From Acidimicrobiia bacterium (GTDB lineage: Bacteria > Actinomycetota > Acidimicrobiia > Acidimicrobiales > JACDCH01): a DNA stretch of 6,208 nt. The notes below the pieces were generated by a model. The model worked only from the letters and a program-made list of their open reading frames with translations. It ran no database searches and was not told where the DNA came from. The DNA lies in contig JACDCH010000043.1 of assembly GCA_013694495.1 (NCBI GenBank), forward strand, positions 1-6,208. Direction: 5' to 3'. The position numbers were made by a program, and so were the translations under genes. Positions 1 through 5,645 of the stretch are shown here, piece by piece. Within the stretch, counting starts at the first letter, position 1, and each line of letters begins with the position of its first letter.

Positions 1-166
1 GGGCCACCGCGGCGGGACCGGCCGAGCCGGCATCGGTCGACTGCACCCCGTCGTCGGCGACGCGGTCGGTGTAGGCGACGCCGTCGAACCAGCGCAGCTG
101 ATGGCGCCCGGTCGGATCGGTGCGCCAGCTGGGCCCGTCGCCGCCCGGGGGAGGCGCGTCGGTCAC
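1..166 (-). CDS. DUF2510 domain-containing protein, N-terminal fragment
   Basis: Reading the minus strand from the GTG at 166-164 gives 55 codons without a stop, running off the left edge. Residues 14-43 match the small DUF2510 module: W14, D17-P18-T19-G20, then LRWFDG at 24-29, Y32-T33 and a closing D-D-G-V. The usual family pattern is W-x-x-DP followed by LRYWDG and WT. This module is common at the N-terminus of actinobacterial proteins, often ahead of membrane segments; its molecular role is not established. The rest of the protein lies outside the window, so its overall architecture is unknown. The GTG overlaps the TGA stop of the acyl-CoA dehydrogenase gene (shared GTGA), implying co-transcription and translational coupling. 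No clear ribosome binding site precedes it. Residues 1-13 are proline- and glycine-rich with no signal peptide. The domain call is firm; any function is not. Confidence 0.8.
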   Translation of the reverse strand, partial: MTDAPPPGGDGPSWRTDPTGRHQLRWFDGVAYTDRVADDGVQSTDAGSAGPAAVA

Positions 167-1371
167 GCCGAGTGCTTGCGGAGCTCGCGCTGGGCGATGG
201 TGCGCTTGTGGACCTCGTCGGGCCCGTCGGCGAGGCGCAGCGTGCGGATGCCGGCGTACAGCTGGGCGAGCGGGGTGTCCTGGCTGACCCCGGCCGCGCC
301 GAACGCCTGGATGGCGTGGTCGATGATCCGCAGGGCGACGTTCGGCACCGACACCTTGATGCCGGCGATCTCGGTGCGGGCCGCCTTGTTGCCCACGTTG
401 TCCATGAGCCACGCCGTGTAGAGGGTGTAGAGGCGGGCCTGGTCGAGCTCGATGCGGGCGTCGGCGATCCAGTCCTGGATCACGCCCTGCTCGGCGAGGG
501 ACTTGCCGAAGGCGACGCGACCGAGCACCCGGTCGCACATGAGCTCGAGGGCGCGCTCGGCGGCCCCGATCGTGCGCATGCAGTGGTGGATGCGGCCGGG
601 GCCGAGGCGGGCCTGGGCGATGGCGAACCCGCCGTTCTCCTCGCCGAGGATGTTGGCGACCGGTACGCGGGCGTCCTCGAAGAGCACCTCGCAGTGCCCC
701 TCGCGGTCGGTGTAGCCGAACACCTGCATGTTGCGCACCACCGTGACCCCGGGCGTGTCGCGAGGGATGAGGACCATCGACTGCTGCCGATGGGGCGCGG
801 CGTCGGGGTCGGTCTTCCCCATCACTATGAAGATCTCGCAGTGCTGGCTGGCGGCGCCGCTGATGTACCACTTGCGGCCGCTGATGACGTACTCGTCGCC
901 CTGGCGCTCGATGCGGGTGGCGATGTTGGTCGCGTCCGACGACGCGACGTCGGGCTCGGTCATGGCGAAGGCGGAGCGGATCTCGCCCTCGAGCAGCGGG
1001 TGGAGCCAGCGCTCCTGCTGCTCGGCCGTGCCGAACATCGTGAGGATCTCCATGTTCCCCGTGTCGGGGGCGGCGCAGTTGCAGGCCTCCGACGCGATCG
1101 GGCTGCGCCCCATCACCTCTGCCAGCGGCGCGTAGTCGAGGTTGGAGAGCCCCTCGGTCCACTGCGTCTTGTGGGGGAGGAAGAGGTTCCACAGGCCGCG
1201 CTCCTTGGCCTCGACCTTGAGGTCCTCGATGACCTGGGGGTGGTGGTGCGCGTCGCCCGAGGCCGCCATCTGGTCGCGGTAGACCTCCTCGGCGGGCAGT
1301 ACCCGCTCGACCATGAAGGCCAGGAGGCGCTCCTTCAGGTCGGCGGCGGTCGGCGACAGGGAGAAGTCCAT
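163..1371 (-). CDS. Acyl-CoA dehydrogenase, ACAD10/11-like subfamily
   Basis: This 402-residue protein is a cytosolic FAD-dependent acyl-CoA dehydrogenase, the family that introduces the alpha-beta double bond into acyl-CoA thioesters and passes electrons to electron-transfer flavoprotein. The N-terminal helical domain spans about 1-130. The central beta domain (about 131-240) has the flavin/substrate signature MTEPDVASSD at 137-146 and RKWYISGA at 166-173. The C-terminal helical domain has RLGPGRIHHCMR at 255-266, QAFGAAG at 355-361 and LADGPDEVH at 380-388. The last motif and GPGRIHHCMR are typical of ACAD10/11-like enzymes, in which the position of the usual catalytic Glu near the C-terminus seems to be Asp (here D382). 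Length fits a single-domain family member; the phosphotransferase-like domain fused in animal ACAD10/11 is absent. The ATG at 1371-1369 begins the conserved MDFSLS N-terminus. No strong Shine-Dalgarno sequence is visible. It overlaps the downstream DUF2510 gene by four bases. Substrate chain length cannot be read from sequence. Confidence 0.93.
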   Translation of the reverse strand: MDFSLSPTAADLKERLLAFMVERVLPAEEVYRDQMAASGDAHHHPQVIEDLKVEAKERGLWNLFLPHKTQWTEGLSNLDYAPLAEVMGRSPIASEACNCAAPDTGNMEILTMFGTAEQQERWLHPLLEGEIRSAFAMTEPDVASSDATNIATRIERQGDEYVISGRKWYISGAASQHCEIFIVMGKTDPDAAPHRQQSMVLIPRDTPGVTVVRNMQVFGYTDREGHCEVLFEDARVPVANILGEENGGFAIAQARLGPGRIHHCMRTIGAAERALELMCDRVLGRVAFGKSLAEQGVIQDWIADARIELDQARLYTLYTAWLMDNVGNKAARTEIAGIKVSVPNVALRIIDHAIQAFGAAGVSQDTPLAQLYAGIRTLRLADGPDEVHKRTIAQRELRKHSA

Positions 1372-1379
1372 CGGCCGCG

Positions 1380-1385
1380 AACCTA
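1380..1385 (-). promoter_or_regulatory. Putative -10 element for the acyl-CoA dehydrogenase gene
   Basis: On the minus strand TAGGTT (1385-1380) fits the TANNNT -10 pattern of actinobacterial housekeeping promoters. Eight bases separate it from the ATG at 1371, so transcription would start at or within a base or two of the start codon, giving a leaderless mRNA. This agrees with the lack of a Shine-Dalgarno sequence. At a 17-base spacing the -35 position reads CACACG, which is not a good match. Short TANNNT matches occur by chance, so this is tentative. Confidence 0.35.
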
Positions 1386-1436
1386 CGGCGGGACGCCGAG
1401 CGCGTGTGGTCGTGGAGGCCCGCTGGGGGCTCTCTC

Positions 1437-1448
1437 GACGACGTCGTC
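1437..1448. promoter_or_regulatory. Perfect 12-bp palindrome between divergent genes
   Basis: GACGACGTCGTC equals its own reverse complement and has no spacer. It lies 13 bases upstream of the putative topA -35 box and about 65 bases upstream of the acyl-CoA dehydrogenase start. The symmetry and place suit an operator for a dimeric regulator acting on one or both promoters. In sequence this rich in GAC and GTC, such palindromes also arise by chance, and no specific regulator is recognised. Confidence 0.25.
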
Positions 1449-1460
1449 AGGGCGTCGGTG

Positions 1461-1490
1461 TTGACTCACCGAAGCGCAGCTCCTAATCCT
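1461..1490 (+). promoter_or_regulatory. Putative topA promoter, near-leaderless
   Basis: TTGACT at 1461-1466 is a good -35 box (five of six bases of TTGACA). At 17-18 bases' spacing lies an AT-richer patch, TAATCCT (1484-1490), that could act as a weak -10 element; it is the least GC-rich stretch of the intergenic region. The predicted transcription start falls at about 1496-1498, two to four bases before the topA ATG at 1500. That leaves no room for a ribosome binding site, and none is seen. The -35 box is convincing and the -10 is poor. In other bacteria topA promoters respond to supercoiling, but nothing here shows that directly. Confidence 0.5.
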
Positions 1491-1499
1491 TTCCGCGGC

Positions 1500-4151
1500 A
1501 TGCCGAAGCCGCTGGTCATCGTCGAGAGCCCCGCCAAAGCCCGCACCATCGCGGGCTTCCTCGGCGCGGACTACGTCGTGAAGGCGTCGATCGGCCACGT
1601 CCGCGACCTCCCGCAGCGGGGTTCCGACGCCCGCAAGCTCGGGGTCGACGTCGAGAACGACTTCCGCCCGGAGTACGAGGTCCACGCCAACAAGCGCGAC
1701 GTCATCCGGGATCTGAAGGCGGCGTTGAAGGACGCCGACGAGCTCTACCTCGCGACCGATGAGGACCGCGAGGGCGAGGCCATCAGCTGGCACCTCCTGG
1801 AGGTGCTCAAGCCCCGGGTCCCGGTGAAGCGCATGGTGTTCCACGAGATCACCAAGACGGCGATCGAGGCCGCCGTCCTCAACTGGCGCGACGTCGACTA
1901 CGGCCTCGTCGACGCGCAGGAGAGCCGCCGCATCGTCGACCGCCTCTTCGGCTACCCCGTGTCGGAGGTGTGCTGGCGCAAGATCAAGCCGGGCCTCTCG
2001 GCCGGCCGCGTCCAGTCGCCGGCCGTGCGCCTCGTCGTGCAGCGCGAGCGCGAGCGCATCGCCTTCCGCGCCGCGGCGTGGTGGGACCTCGACGCCGCCT
2101 TCCCCACGAACCCCGCCTTCACCGCCGACCTCGCCACCCTCGGCGACGACAAGGTGGCCGACGGGCGCGACTTCGACAGCGCCGGCGCCCTCAAGAAGGA
2201 GTCGGGCATCGTCGTGCTCGACGAGGCCGGCGCCCGGGCCCTCGCGGCCAGCCTCGACGGGGCGGCGTTCACCGTCGCCGACGTGCAGACGAAGCCCTAC
2301 ACGTCGCGGCCGAAGCCGCCGTTCGTCACGTCGTCGCTCCAGCAGGTCGCCGGCAACCGGCTGCGCATGACGTCGGCCCAGGTGATGCGCGTCGCCCAGG
2401 GCCTCTACGAGCGGGGCTACATCACCTACATGCGGACCGACAGCACGACGCTGTCCGAGGCAGCGCTCGGCGCGGCGGCGGCGCAGATCGGTGAGCTGTA
2501 CGGGCAGGATTACCTGTCGGCCGCCCCCCGCCACTACGCCAAGAAGGCCAAGGCCGCGCAGGAGGCCCACGAGGCCATCCGGCCCGCCGGCGACTCGTTC
2601 CGGTCCCCCGAGCAGCTCCGCAGCGAGCTGCGGGGCGACGACCTCGCGCTCTACGAGCTCGTCTGGCAGCGCACGATCGCCAGCCAGATGCCCGACGCCC
2701 GGGGGTCGACCCTCACCGCCCGCATCGAGGCCGTGACGCACCCGCCCACCTCCCCGGTGATCGCCGACGGCACCGTCACCGGCTGGACCACGAGCGGCAC
2801 GACCATCACGTTCCCGGGCTACCTCCGGGTGTACGGCCACACCGGCGACGACAGCAACGAGGACGGTGGCGACGCCGAGCGCAAGCTCCCGCAGCTCACC
2901 GTCGGGGCCACGTTGCCGGCGCCCAGCATCGAGGCGCTCGGCCACGCCACCCAGCCCCCGGCCCGCTACACCGAGGCGTCGCTGGTGAAGGCGCTGGAGG
3001 AGCGGGGCATCGGCCGGCCCTCCACCTACGCGTCGATCATGCAGACCATCCAGGACCGCGGCTACGTGTGGAAGAAGGGCTCGGCCCTCGTCCCCACCAC
3101 CGACGCCTTCGCACTCGTGAACCTGCTCGAGCAGCACTTCGCCGCCCTGGTCGATTACGACTTCACCGCCTACATGGAGGCCGCGCTCGACGAGATCGCG
3201 TCCCGCAACACCGAGCGCATCAAGTTCCTCGAGCAGTTCTGGCTCGGCAACGGCACGCCCGGCGTCGACCCGCTGTGCAAGCTCGCCATCGAAGAGGCCG
3301 ACCCGGCCCGCATCAACGTCGTGCGGGAGTTCGACCTCGACGGCACCCTCGTCGAGCTCCGCAACGGCAAGTTCGGTCCGTACCTCCGGTGCGGTGAGGA
3401 CTCGCGCTCGCTGCCCGACGACGTCCCCCTTGACGAGCTGACCGACGACCGCGTCCGCGAGATCCTCGCCGCGCCGAAGGGCGACGAGCCCATCGGCACC
3501 GACGAGGCCACCGGCCTCCCGGTGTTCGCCAAGAACGGGCGGTACGGCCCGTACGTGCAGCTGGGCACGCCCGACGAGCCGCCGCCGGGCGAGACGAAGC
3601 CGAGGATGGCATCGCTGTTCAAGGACATGGACCTGACGACGATCACCGTCGACGACGCGCTGCGCCTGCTGTCCCTGCCCCGGGTCGTGGGCCGGCACCC
3701 GGCCGACGATGGCGAGATCGTGGCCGCCAACGGGCGCTACGGCCCGTTCCTCAAGTGGGGCGACGAGACCCGCAGCCTGGAGACCGAGGCGCAGCTGTTC
3801 GACGTGTCCCTCGACGCTGCGGTGGCGATCCTGGCGGAGCCCAAGAAGTTCGGCCGTCAGCGCAGCGCGTCGGCGGCGCCGCTCAAGGTCCTCGGTCCCG
3901 ACCCGGTGTCGGGCGGGGAGATCGTGGTCAAGGACGGCCGCTTCGGCCCGTACGTCACCGACGGCACGCACAACGCCTCGTTGCGCAAGGGCGACACGAT
4001 CGAGGAGCTCACGCCGGAGCGCGCCTACGAGCTCCTCGTCCTGCGCCGCGAGTACGAGGAGATGAACCCGAAGAAGCCCAAGGCGGCGAAGAAGCGGGCA
4101 CCGGCGAAGAAGAAGGCGGCGCCCCGCAAGGCGGCCAAGAAGAAGGAGTAG
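1500..4151 (+). CDS. topA: DNA topoisomerase I (type IA), actinobacterial type
   Basis: The 883-residue enzyme relaxes negatively supercoiled DNA by transient cleavage of one strand through a 5'-phosphotyrosine link. The Toprim domain opens with VIVESPAK (E9) and carries the metal-binding DxDxE at D87, D89, E91 in LATDEDREGE. SAGRVQSP lies at 167-174. The active-site motif YITYMRTDS gives catalytic Y310 and R312. HEAIRP is at 357-362 and GRPSTYASI at 505-513. Instead of the Cys4 zinc fingers of E. coli TopA there are four GRxGPY-type repeats (about 617-828) and a lysine-rich tail (858-883); only three scattered Cys occur. Length is close to mycobacterial TopA (about 930). The ATG at 1500 is chosen because MPKPLVIVES begins the family's conserved N-terminus and places the metal-binding Glu at residue 9; in-frame GTG (1404) and TTG (1461) codons upstream would add unconserved residues and overlap the promoter. 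No Shine-Dalgarno is visible. It heads the probable topA-MFS-tmk operon. Confidence 0.98.
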   Translation: MPKPLVIVESPAKARTIAGFLGADYVVKASIGHVRDLPQRGSDARKLGVDVENDFRPEYEVHANKRDVIRDLKAALKDADELYLATDEDREGEAISWHLLEVLKPRVPVKRMVFHEITKTAIEAAVLNWRDVDYGLVDAQESRRIVDRLFGYPVSEVCWRKIKPGLSAGRVQSPAVRLVVQRERERIAFRAAAWWDLDAAFPTNPAFTADLATLGDDKVADGRDFDSAGALKKESGIVVLDEAGARALAASLDGAAFTVADVQTKPYTSRPKPPFVTSSLQQVAGNRLRMTSAQVMRVAQGLYERGYITYMRTDSTTLSEAALGAAAAQIGELYGQDYLSAAPRHYAKKAKAAQEAHEAIRPAGDSFRSPEQLRSELRGDDLALYELVWQRTIASQMPDARGSTLTARIEAVTHPPTSPVIADGTVTGWTTSGTTITFPGYLRVYGHTGDDSNEDGGDAERKLPQLTVGATLPAPSIEALGHATQPPARYTEASLVKALEERGIGRPSTYASIMQTIQDRGYVWKKGSALVPTTDAFALVNLLEQHFAALVDYDFTAYMEAALDEIASRNTERIKFLEQFWLGNGTPGVDPLCKLAIEEADPARINVVREFDLDGTLVELRNGKFGPYLRCGEDSRSLPDDVPLDELTDDRVREILAAPKGDEPIGTDEATGLPVFAKNGRYGPYVQLGTPDEPPPGETKPRMASLFKDMDLTTITVDDALRLLSLPRVVGRHPADDGEIVAANGRYGPFLKWGDETRSLETEAQLFDVSLDAAVAILAEPKKFGRQRSASAAPLKVLGPDPVSGGEIVVKDGRFGPYVTDGTHNASLRKGDTIEELTPERAYELLVLRREYEEMNPKKPKAAKKRAPAKKKAAPRKAAKKKE
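3348..3983 (+). repeat. Four C-terminal GRxGPY repeats within TopA
   Basis: Four diverged protein repeats share the core (N/D)G(K/R)(F/Y)GP(Y/F): NGKFGPYLRCG near residue 622, NGRYGPYVQLG near 679, NGRYGPFLKWG near 744 and DGRFGPYVTDG near 812. Each is preceded by a short hydrophobic strand such as EIVAA or EIVVK, and three are followed by a (R/A)SL turn. This is the Topo_C_Rpt arrangement of actinobacterial TopA, which replaces zinc ribbons and contributes to DNA binding and strand passage in mycobacterial enzymes. The repetition is at protein level; the DNA is well diverged. Confidence 0.85.
4071..4148 (+). other. Lysine-rich C-terminal tail of TopA
   Basis: The last 26 residues (858-883) contain 12 Lys and 2 Arg among Ala and Pro, encoded largely by AAG and GCG/GCC codons, and are expected to be disordered. 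In Streptomyces and mycobacterial TopA such tails raise DNA affinity and processivity, and the mycobacterial tail has been linked to RNA polymerase contact. The same role here is inferred from position and composition. Confidence 0.8.
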
Positions 4152-4179
4152 CGACCGTCGCCCGCGACCGCTGGTTACC

Positions 4180-5643
4180 GTGACCGGCGTGGACCCGGCC
4201 GCGGAGCGACGTCCCCGGGTCGACGAGCCCGACCCCGCCGACATCATCAACGAGTCGTTGCGGGCCCTGCGCGACGAGCGGCGCGACAAGCCGGGCCTGA
4301 AGCTCCGGCTGTTCGGATCGCCGGCGTTCTACCGGCTCTGGTTGGCCCAAGTCATCACCTCCTTCGGCGACTGGCTCGGCTTCCTCGCCATCGTCTTCCT
4401 GGCCGACCGGATCGGCGCCGGCTCGGGGGGCGCGTCGGTCGGCTTCGTCATGGCCGCCCGCATCGCGCCGGGGTTCTTCTTCGCCGCCGGTGCCGGCGTT
4501 CTCATCGACCGCATGGACCGCAAGCAGGTGATGGTCGTCACCACCCTGGCCCGGGCCGTGGTGGTGGCGTCGCTTCCCTTCGTCGACACGATCATCGGCC
4601 TCGTCTTCGCGTCGCTCGTGCTCGAGGTCTGCACGCTGTTCTTCTCGCCGGCCAAGGAGGCGTCGGTGCCGAACCTCGTGCCGGCCGACCACCTCACCAC
4701 GGCCAACTCGTTGTCGATCGCCGCCGCGTACGGCACGTTCCCGCTGGCGGCCATGGTGTTCGCCCTGCTGGCCAAGGTGGCCGTGTGGCTCGGCAGCTTC
4801 ACGCCCCTCGAGGTGCTGCGGGTCAGCCAGGAGTCGGTGGCGTTCTACGTCGAGGTCGTGTGCTTCGTCGTGGCGGCCCTCATGCTCCTGCGCCTGCCGA
4901 TCTCCCGGGAGCACCTCGCCCGCCGCGACCCCGACGAGACCGTCGACCTCGGCTCGGTGTTCCGGGAGATCAAGGAGGGGTGGCAGTTCATCTTCCTGAA
5001 CCCAGTCGTGCGGTCGGTCAACGTCGGCCTCGCCACCGGGCTCATCGGCGGCGGCATGCTCGTGCCCCTCGGGCCCGTGTTCTCCCGCACGGTCCTCGAC
5101 GCCGGCGCCGCCGGCTTCAGCTCGTTCATCACCGCGCTCGGCCTCGGCGTGTGCATAGGCGTCATCTTCGTCTCCGTCCTGCAGCGGCGGATCCCGAAGG
5201 ACAAGGTGTTCTCGGGCGCGCTGGTCATCGCCGGCGTGGTGCTCATCGTCGCCGTGTCGCTGAGCGAGCTGCTGCTGGCCGCGTTCTTCATCATGCTGAT
5301 GGGCATCTGCGCCGGCACCGTGTACGTCCTCGGCTTCACGCTCCTGCACGAGAACGTCCACGACGAGCTGCGGGGCCGCACGTTCAGCGGCCTCTACACC
5401 CTCGTCCGCATGTGCGTGCTCCTCGCCTTCGCCGTCGGGCCGCTGCTGTCCGGCGCCCTCGACGGGCTGTCGGCGTCGCTGATCGACAAGCGCCTCGCCT
5501 TCGGCGGCGTCGAGCTGGCGGTCCCCGGCGTGCGCCTGACGCTCTGGCTGGCCGGGGCGATCATGATCGCCGCCGGGATCTTCGCCACGCTCTCGCTGCG
5601 GGCCCACCGCCTGGTCACGCCCGTCCCCGCCGCCGAGGGCTGA
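4180..5643 (+). CDS. MFS-type membrane protein, cognate of the MFS part of MFS-dTMP kinase fusions
   Basis: This 487-residue inner-membrane protein has about 12 hydrophobic helices, roughly at 51-72, 86-107, 116-133, 137-157, 180-204, 218-238, 279-303, 313-332, 344-360, 363-384, 407-427 and 452-473. Between helices 2 and 3 lies GVLIDRMDRKQVMV (106-119), a form of MFS motif A. PAKEASVPNLVPADHL (157-172) and HDELRGRTFSGL (394-405) are typical of the MFS_3 / EntS-like branch. Residues 1-46 form a charged, probably cytoplasmic extension without a signal peptide. The GTG at 4180 is the first start after topA (28-base gap); GTG at 4189 is an alternative. AAGGAG at 4143-4148 is too far upstream to serve as its ribosome site. 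Some actinobacterial thymidylate kinases carry an N-terminal MFS domain opening with a similar RLW...GDWLG segment, and tmk lies two bases downstream, so this is probably the unfused counterpart. The transported substrate is unknown; a role outside transport is possible. Confidence 0.88.
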   Translation: MTGVDPAAERRPRVDEPDPADIINESLRALRDERRDKPGLKLRLFGSPAFYRLWLAQVITSFGDWLGFLAIVFLADRIGAGSGGASVGFVMAARIAPGFFFAAGAGVLIDRMDRKQVMVVTTLARAVVVASLPFVDTIIGLVFASLVLEVCTLFFSPAKEASVPNLVPADHLTTANSLSIAAAYGTFPLAAMVFALLAKVAVWLGSFTPLEVLRVSQESVAFYVEVVCFVVAALMLLRLPISREHLARRDPDETVDLGSVFREIKEGWQFIFLNPVVRSVNVGLATGLIGGGMLVPLGPVFSRTVLDAGAAGFSSFITALGLGVCIGVIFVSVLQRRIPKDKVFSGALVIAGVVLIVAVSLSELLLAAFFIMLMGICAGTVYVLGFTLLHENVHDELRGRTFSGLYTLVRMCVLLAFAVGPLLSGALDGLSASLIDKRLAFGGVELAVPGVRLTLWLAGAIMIAAGIFATLSLRAHRLVTPVPAAEG

Positions 5644-5645
5644 CG

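Noticed and set aside
172..1464. A 430-codon plus-strand open frame opposite the acyl-CoA dehydrogenase
   Set aside because: Its translation is low-complexity (Gly, Val, Leu, Ala, Asp, His) with no family resemblance, whereas the minus strand encodes a full-length dehydrogenase.
1404..1499. N-terminal extension of TopA from in-frame GTG (1404) or TTG (1461)
   Set aside because: The extra 32 or 13 residues do not resemble TopA N-termini, the conserved protein starts at MPKPLVIVES, and the extension overlaps the likely promoter.
4143..4148. AAGGAG as the ribosome binding site of the MFS gene
   Set aside because: It is 31 bases from the GTG at 4180, too far, and is explained by Lys-Glu codons at the end of topA.
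4152..4179. Possible terminator between topA and the MFS gene
   Set aside because: The 28-base gap shows no convincing stem-loop and no T-run, which favours read-through within an operon.
1383..4289. A 968-codon open frame on the minus strand opposite topA, longer than topA itself
   Set aside because: It is Arg/Gly/Val/Leu-rich with no recognisable domain, and lies exactly opposite a gene with every catalytic motif intact. Long stop-free antisense frames are expected where third positions are almost all G or C.
4009..5607. A 532-codon minus-strand open frame opposite the MFS gene
   Set aside because: Its translation is dominated by Glu, Arg, Gly, Asp and His runs, as expected for the reverse reading of GC-rich membrane-protein codons; no domain is seen.
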